NCBI GenBank assembly: GCA_035765755.1 | Contig: DASTWW010000212.1 | Coordinates: forward strand, 32,718-96,717 | DNA length: 64,000 bases | Direction: 5' to 3' | From: DASSKA01 sp035765755 | Lineage (GTDB): Bacteria > Actinomycetota > Actinomycetes > Propionibacteriales > Nocardioidaceae | In this document: piece after piece, positions 60,793 to 64,000 of the stretch | How positions within the stretch are numbered: the first letter of the stretch is position 1 | How the letters are laid out: each line of letters starts with the position of its first letter | Notes under the pieces: generated by a model | What the model was told of the DNA's origin: nothing | Seen by the model: only the letters and a program-made list of their open reading frames with translations | Databases searched by the model: none | Made by a program: the position numbers and the translations under genes

Positions 60793-63039
60793 TCAGGCAG
60801 AAGCCGGCGTGGGTCTAGCGGGCGTGCCGTTCGACGTTCCCGTGGTGTCGTGGGACGCGCTGCTGGCCGTCGCCGCGAAAAGTTCGGCGTACACATTCGC
60901 CTGGTCGTCGGCTGGTGCGGCCTCGACGAGGGACCGGGCCAGGCGCAGGCGCTCCAACTCCTCCTTGGAGAGCTCGTTGGTGACGATCTTCGTGTAGTTG
61001 TCGTGTGCGCGGGCCTCGTACGCGGTGACCTGCAGCCGCCGGTTGTACTCGTCGAGCGCGTCGCCTTCGCCGAGGACGGCCTCGACGAGGATCCCGTCGG
61101 TGCGCATCACGTGTTGGTCGGCCGCGAGGAGGACGCCGGGGACGGTGAAGGTGGATGCGGTGGCGGGGTCGGTGTAGGTGGAGGTCATGTCCGCGCGGAA
61201 GCGGAAGTAGGCGCCTGCTGCCGCGTACTCGGGGTTGCCCGAAGCGTCGCGCATCTCCATGCCGTTGGCGTCACGCTGGACCCGCTGGACGTCCACCTGC
61301 TCGATCAGCGACAAGGGGTGTGGATCGGTAGTGTCCTGGTTGAACGGGTACACGGTGTCCAGTTGGGCGAAGATCGTGTTGCGCACCTGTCCGAGCAGCC
61401 CGTCGGCCCCCGCGTTGGGTCGAAGGTAGTTGCGCAGTACGCCGTCCAGCTGCGGCAGGGTGAACTCCTGGTAGGAGGCCACCCAGTTGCCCGAGCCGTC
61501 GTCGTCGTATCGCAGCAGCCCGATACGGACGTCGACCAGATGCAGCAGGGTGAAGAACTCCTGATTCATCTGGCGGAACACGAAGTTGAGGGTGCGGGAG
61601 ACGTTGATGTTGCTGATCTCGCGGGCCGTGGTCGTGGTGGTGTGGCTGGTATCCGTGGTCGTCGTCGAGGTGTCGATGTGCACGTCGCGCTTGGCGCTGG
61701 CCTCGGCCGCGTGCTTGGTGGTTGCGTTGCGGACGTTCTTCACCATCTCGTCGCGCGCTGACGAGCTCGCCCAGCTCCCGTCGTACGACGCGTCGGCGGA
61801 GCCGAAGCCCCAGCTGGCGGACGCGTGCACCTTGACGGCGTTCTTCGCCTCGTCGGTGTCTTTGGTCTGCGTGGACTGCTCATTGTTGACCGCCTGCTCG
61901 AAGGCGTCCGACTGTGTGGTGCTGTAGGAGTCGAGGATGCTGGAGGCGTCCTTCAGTGTCTGTTCGCTGGACACGTACGACTCGACCTTGATCGAGGTTT
62001 TCTCGCCGGGAAGCAGCGAGAACGACTTGAGCACGCGGCCGTTGCCGTAGGCGCCCAGGAAGCTGGACAGCTGGAGGCACTCGGCGAGGACGAGCTTGAA
62101 CCGGCTGCTGCGAAGCGTTGGTGACTTGGCGACCAGTGCCCGACGCACCGTGGTCTGCCCGCCCTTGGAGTCGGTCGCGGTGATCGTGACGGTGTGGTCA
62201 CCGAGGCCGCTGACCGGAATGGTGCCGGACAGGTTCGAGGAGTCTCCGGACAACCCGTTCACCGGTTTGCCGTCCAGCTCCACCACCAGCGAGTGCACCC
62301 CGGCCGTGCTGGTGGCGGAGGCCTGTACCGTCACGGTCCCGTTGCCGCTCGTGTCGAGAGTGATCACGGTGCCGTCGGCCGGCTGGCTGACGCTGAGCGT
62401 TGGCGGCGGTGTGTCGTCGGATGCGGCGTTCACCGTGACCGCCAAGGGCCGGCAGTCCAGCACCGGGCGGTTCATCCCCGTCACCGTTGTCGGCAGGCCG
62501 CGCACGTACAGCAGGTGCGCCCCGGGCGCGAGCGTCAGGTGCGCCGAGTAGTCGTGGCCGCCGGCAGACTGAAGCGCAACGCTCGCCGCGCTGTCGACGG
62601 AGATGTGTAGATCCTTGAAGAGGTCCTCGCCGCCTTCAGGGAAGGTGACCACGACGTTGAGCTGGTAGGAGTTGCTCGTCACGATGAGCGGCGACGACGG
62701 CGACTTCCAGTCGCACTCGATGTCGTGGATCTCATAGGGCGGCGCGTCATCGCCATTGCCGTCGGTTCGTGTCGTCGCGCGTGGAGCCAGGGGCGTGATC
62801 TCCGTGGCGGGTGTCGTAGGCACTGCAGGGGTCGCTGGTGTGGCCGGTCCGAGAAGGTCGGAGCGCCAGTATTCATCCGGCAGGTTCAGCAGGATGTAGT
62901 GCCGGCCCGGATAGCTGGTCGGCTCGGGCACGTTCGCGGACAGGATCGTCGTACCGGGTCCGTTGACCGAAAGCGTGGACTCGGCGGCGCTCGCGCCGGC
63001 ATCGACAGATGGCGATGTGCCATTGGTGTGGGAAGGCAT
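60793..63039 (-). CDS. Large protein with Ig-like domain and Ser/Thr-rich coil, unknown function
   Basis: 748 aa, not recognised. From ATG 63039 (GGAG at 7 nt; ATG 63063, overlapping the upstream stop as ATGA, is the alternative). Order: a Thr/Pro/Ala-rich N-terminus; a beta-rich part (about 100-210) ending RPLAVTVNAASDD; a bacterial Ig-like domain (about 215-300: VSQPADGTVITLDTSG, SLVVELDGKPVNG, DHTVTITATDSKGGQT); a segment with LLPGEKTSIKVESYVSSEQT (about 340-365); a long helical Ser/Thr/Ala region (about 365-500) with many TTTT stretches; then NFVFRQMNQEFFTLLHLVDVRIGLLRYDD and a C-terminal half containing DVQRVQRDANGMEM. There is no signal peptide or transmembrane helix, odd for a protein with an Ig domain. 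Confidence 0.7.
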   Translation of the reverse strand: MPSHTNGTSPSVDAGASAAESTLSVNGPGTTILSANVPEPTSYPGRHYILLNLPDEYWRSDLLGPATPATPAVPTTPATEITPLAPRATTRTDGNGDDAPPYEIHDIECDWKSPSSPLIVTSNSYQLNVVVTFPEGGEDLFKDLHISVDSAASVALQSAGGHDYSAHLTLAPGAHLLYVRGLPTTVTGMNRPVLDCRPLAVTVNAASDDTPPPTLSVSQPADGTVITLDTSGNGTVTVQASATSTAGVHSLVVELDGKPVNGLSGDSSNLSGTIPVSGLGDHTVTITATDSKGGQTTVRRALVAKSPTLRSSRFKLVLAECLQLSSFLGAYGNGRVLKSFSLLPGEKTSIKVESYVSSEQTLKDASSILDSYSTTQSDAFEQAVNNEQSTQTKDTDEAKNAVKVHASASWGFGSADASYDGSWASSSARDEMVKNVRNATTKHAAEASAKRDVHIDTSTTTTDTSHTTTTTAREISNINVSRTLNFVFRQMNQEFFTLLHLVDVRIGLLRYDDDGSGNWVASYQEFTLPQLDGVLRNYLRPNAGADGLLGQVRNTIFAQLDTVYPFNQDTTDPHPLSLIEQVDVQRVQRDANGMEMRDASGNPEYAAAGAYFRFRADMTSTYTDPATASTFTVPGVLLAADQHVMRTDGILVEAVLGEGDALDEYNRRLQVTAYEARAHDNYTKIVTNELSKEELERLRLARSLVEAAPADDQANVYAELFAATASSASHDTTGTSNGTPARPTPASA

Positions 63040-63059
63040 TGTTGTTCTCCGGTTCGCTG

Positions 63060-64000
63060 TCATGAGCCCTCGGCCGGAGCCGATGGCAGGGTGGTGGGGA
63101 TGGGATAAGGGCGCACCCCAGTGGTGTCGATCCACAGGGCTCGATACGCGAAGAACGACGGGTCGCCGGCGGTGCTGATCGACAAGCCTGGGTCGAGATA
63201 GCGCCGGTAGGCGTCGGCCGGGGTCGCCCCGTCGGAGATGGCCAGATGCGAGTGGCCGCGGTTGTAGGCCTCGTCGTCGTCGACGACACCGACCAGTGGT
63301 GGGGTACCGGGCAACTGGGACCAGACGTACAGCAGCAGCACCCCGCCGTCCGGGTTGCGTCGCAAGGCGTCTTGAATGCGCGGGGCGATGGCGGTGAGGT
63401 CCGCGTCCATCTGCGTGGGATGGTGCGTGAGGGTGAAGTACAGCACGAAGGCGCGCTTGATCGCCTCGACCAAGATGATTGCTGCGGTCCCCTTGGCTTC
63501 CGCCAGCTCGGTGATCGGTCCCATCACGTCCATCGGCGTTGCCCGGGGAAGGGTCACCTCCATCGTCGTGCCGCTGAACGCGCTCACCGGCTTGCGTCCG
63601 GCCGCCGTCTCGGCCTCCACCCAGGCCTGCCGCTCCTTGATCATGTTCGGCGGCACCATGTTCTCGCTGTCGACCCGCCCCTTGATTCCGCTGCCGCTCT
63701 CGAACGCGGCCTGTAGCTTCTCTCCGACCAGGGTGACCTGGCCGTCGCCGCCCACCACACCCACGAACCCACCCGCATTGCTGATGGCTACGCGGACGCC
63801 CTCGGGCATTGCGGCGCCGGTCTTGCCGGCCTCCTGCAGCTCCCGCAGCTTGTCGAGAGCCGCGGCTTTGTCCGGCACTTCGTCACTGAGGTCGGCGATC
63901 GCCCGGATGGCATAGTCCAGGTTCTGCGTCCAGCGCGTGGTGATCGAGGTCGCCTCCTCCACGAGGCCGGGCAATCCGCTCGCCTTGTTGTCGACGATGA
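63060..64000 (-). CDS. Partial gene of unknown function, 5' end outside the window
   Basis: The frame is open from the right edge (reading IVDNKASGLPGLVEEATSIT) to the stop at 63060, at least 312 residues, so the start lies beyond 64000. Helical segments (LDYAIRAIADLSDEVPDKAA) lead into ISNAGGFVGVVGGDGQVTLV, a middle part with TTMEVTLPRATPMDVMGPIT, and a C-terminal part with GGVLLLYVWSQLPGTPPLVG, VVDDDEAYNRGHSHLAISDG and PADAYRRYLDP. It is coupled to the Ig/coil gene (63039-63063 starts) and was not recognised. The two probably act together. Confidence 0.6.
   Translation of the reverse strand, partial: IVDNKASGLPGLVEEATSITTRWTQNLDYAIRAIADLSDEVPDKAAALDKLRELQEAGKTGAAMPEGVRVAISNAGGFVGVVGGDGQVTLVGEKLQAAFESGSGIKGRVDSENMVPPNMIKERQAWVEAETAAGRKPVSAFSGTTMEVTLPRATPMDVMGPITELAEAKGTAAIILVEAIKRAFVLYFTLTHHPTQMDADLTAIAPRIQDALRRNPDGGVLLLYVWSQLPGTPPLVGVVDDDEAYNRGHSHLAISDGATPADAYRRYLDPGLSISTAGDPSFFAYRALWIDTTGVRPYPIPTTLPSAPAEGS

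Noticed and set aside
60141..60818. 225-codon plus-strand and 155-codon minus-strand frames over the SRPBCC gene
   Set aside because: Neither shows homology or a convincing start; the SRPBCC frame has the recognisable fold.

Overview
The window is about 70% GC and densely packed, with many GTG starts, ATGA/GTGA overlaps and a run of genes that look leaderless. A purine block (purL, purF, purM, followed by a DUF3073 protein), an amino-acid dehydrogenase and bldC indicate an actinobacterial chromosome. The mix resembles Nocardioides and relatives, which is an inference from gene content. I see no rRNA, tRNA, CRISPR array, insertion sequence or prophage.

Region by region. 0-12.9 kb: a secreted PQQ-type sugar dehydrogenase, purL, a secreted DUF1906/peptidoglycan-binding protein, a ClC channel divergent from a MarR regulator, a sterol-carrier-like protein, two 3' gene remnants lying back to back, an M20 dipeptidase, then purF, purM and DUF3073. 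A hairpin-forming 45-bp repeat occurs once after purL and as a tandem array in front of purF. 12.9-17.1 kb: Leu/Val-type dehydrogenase, bldC, an FMN-dependent alpha-hydroxyacid oxidase, DoxX and ChaB proteins. 17.3-24.4 kb: a giant hybrid sensor kinase/phosphatase with a frameshifted C-terminus and two secreted proteins. 24.4-31.6 kb: NYN-domain protein, MmcQ/YjbR, MFS, TRIC channel, M20 amidohydrolase, LssY-C protein and a membrane alpha/beta hydrolase. 31.7-34.9 kb: HelR, an RNA polymerase-recycling ATPase, with a palindrome matching the rifamycin-associated element in its promoter, divergent from a lipoprotein zinc protease.

35-49 kb is a peptide-utilisation locus. A GntR regulator, an S66 carboxypeptidase and a leucyl aminopeptidase run one way. 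Running the other way are a complete peptide ABC importer, an M20 amidase, a threonine-synthase-like PLP enzyme and a stand-alone AceE-like 2-oxoacid dehydrogenase E1. My reading is: import, hydrolysis, amino acid to 2-oxoacid, then decarboxylation. Every substrate is inferred.

49-59 kb is an amine/imine-utilisation locus: an orphan polyamine-type binding protein, LysR, a flavin monooxygenase, RidA, a DUF1028 protein, TetR with a palindromic operator, a trimethylamine/histamine-dehydrogenase-type enzyme and an ABC exporter pair. RidA fits as the imine hydrolase for the amine oxidation products. 59-64 kb: a quinone-oxidoreductase-like protein, an SRPBCC protein, and two unrecognised genes (a 748-aa Ig-domain/coil protein and a partner running off the window end). 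These two are the most novel-looking coding sequences here.
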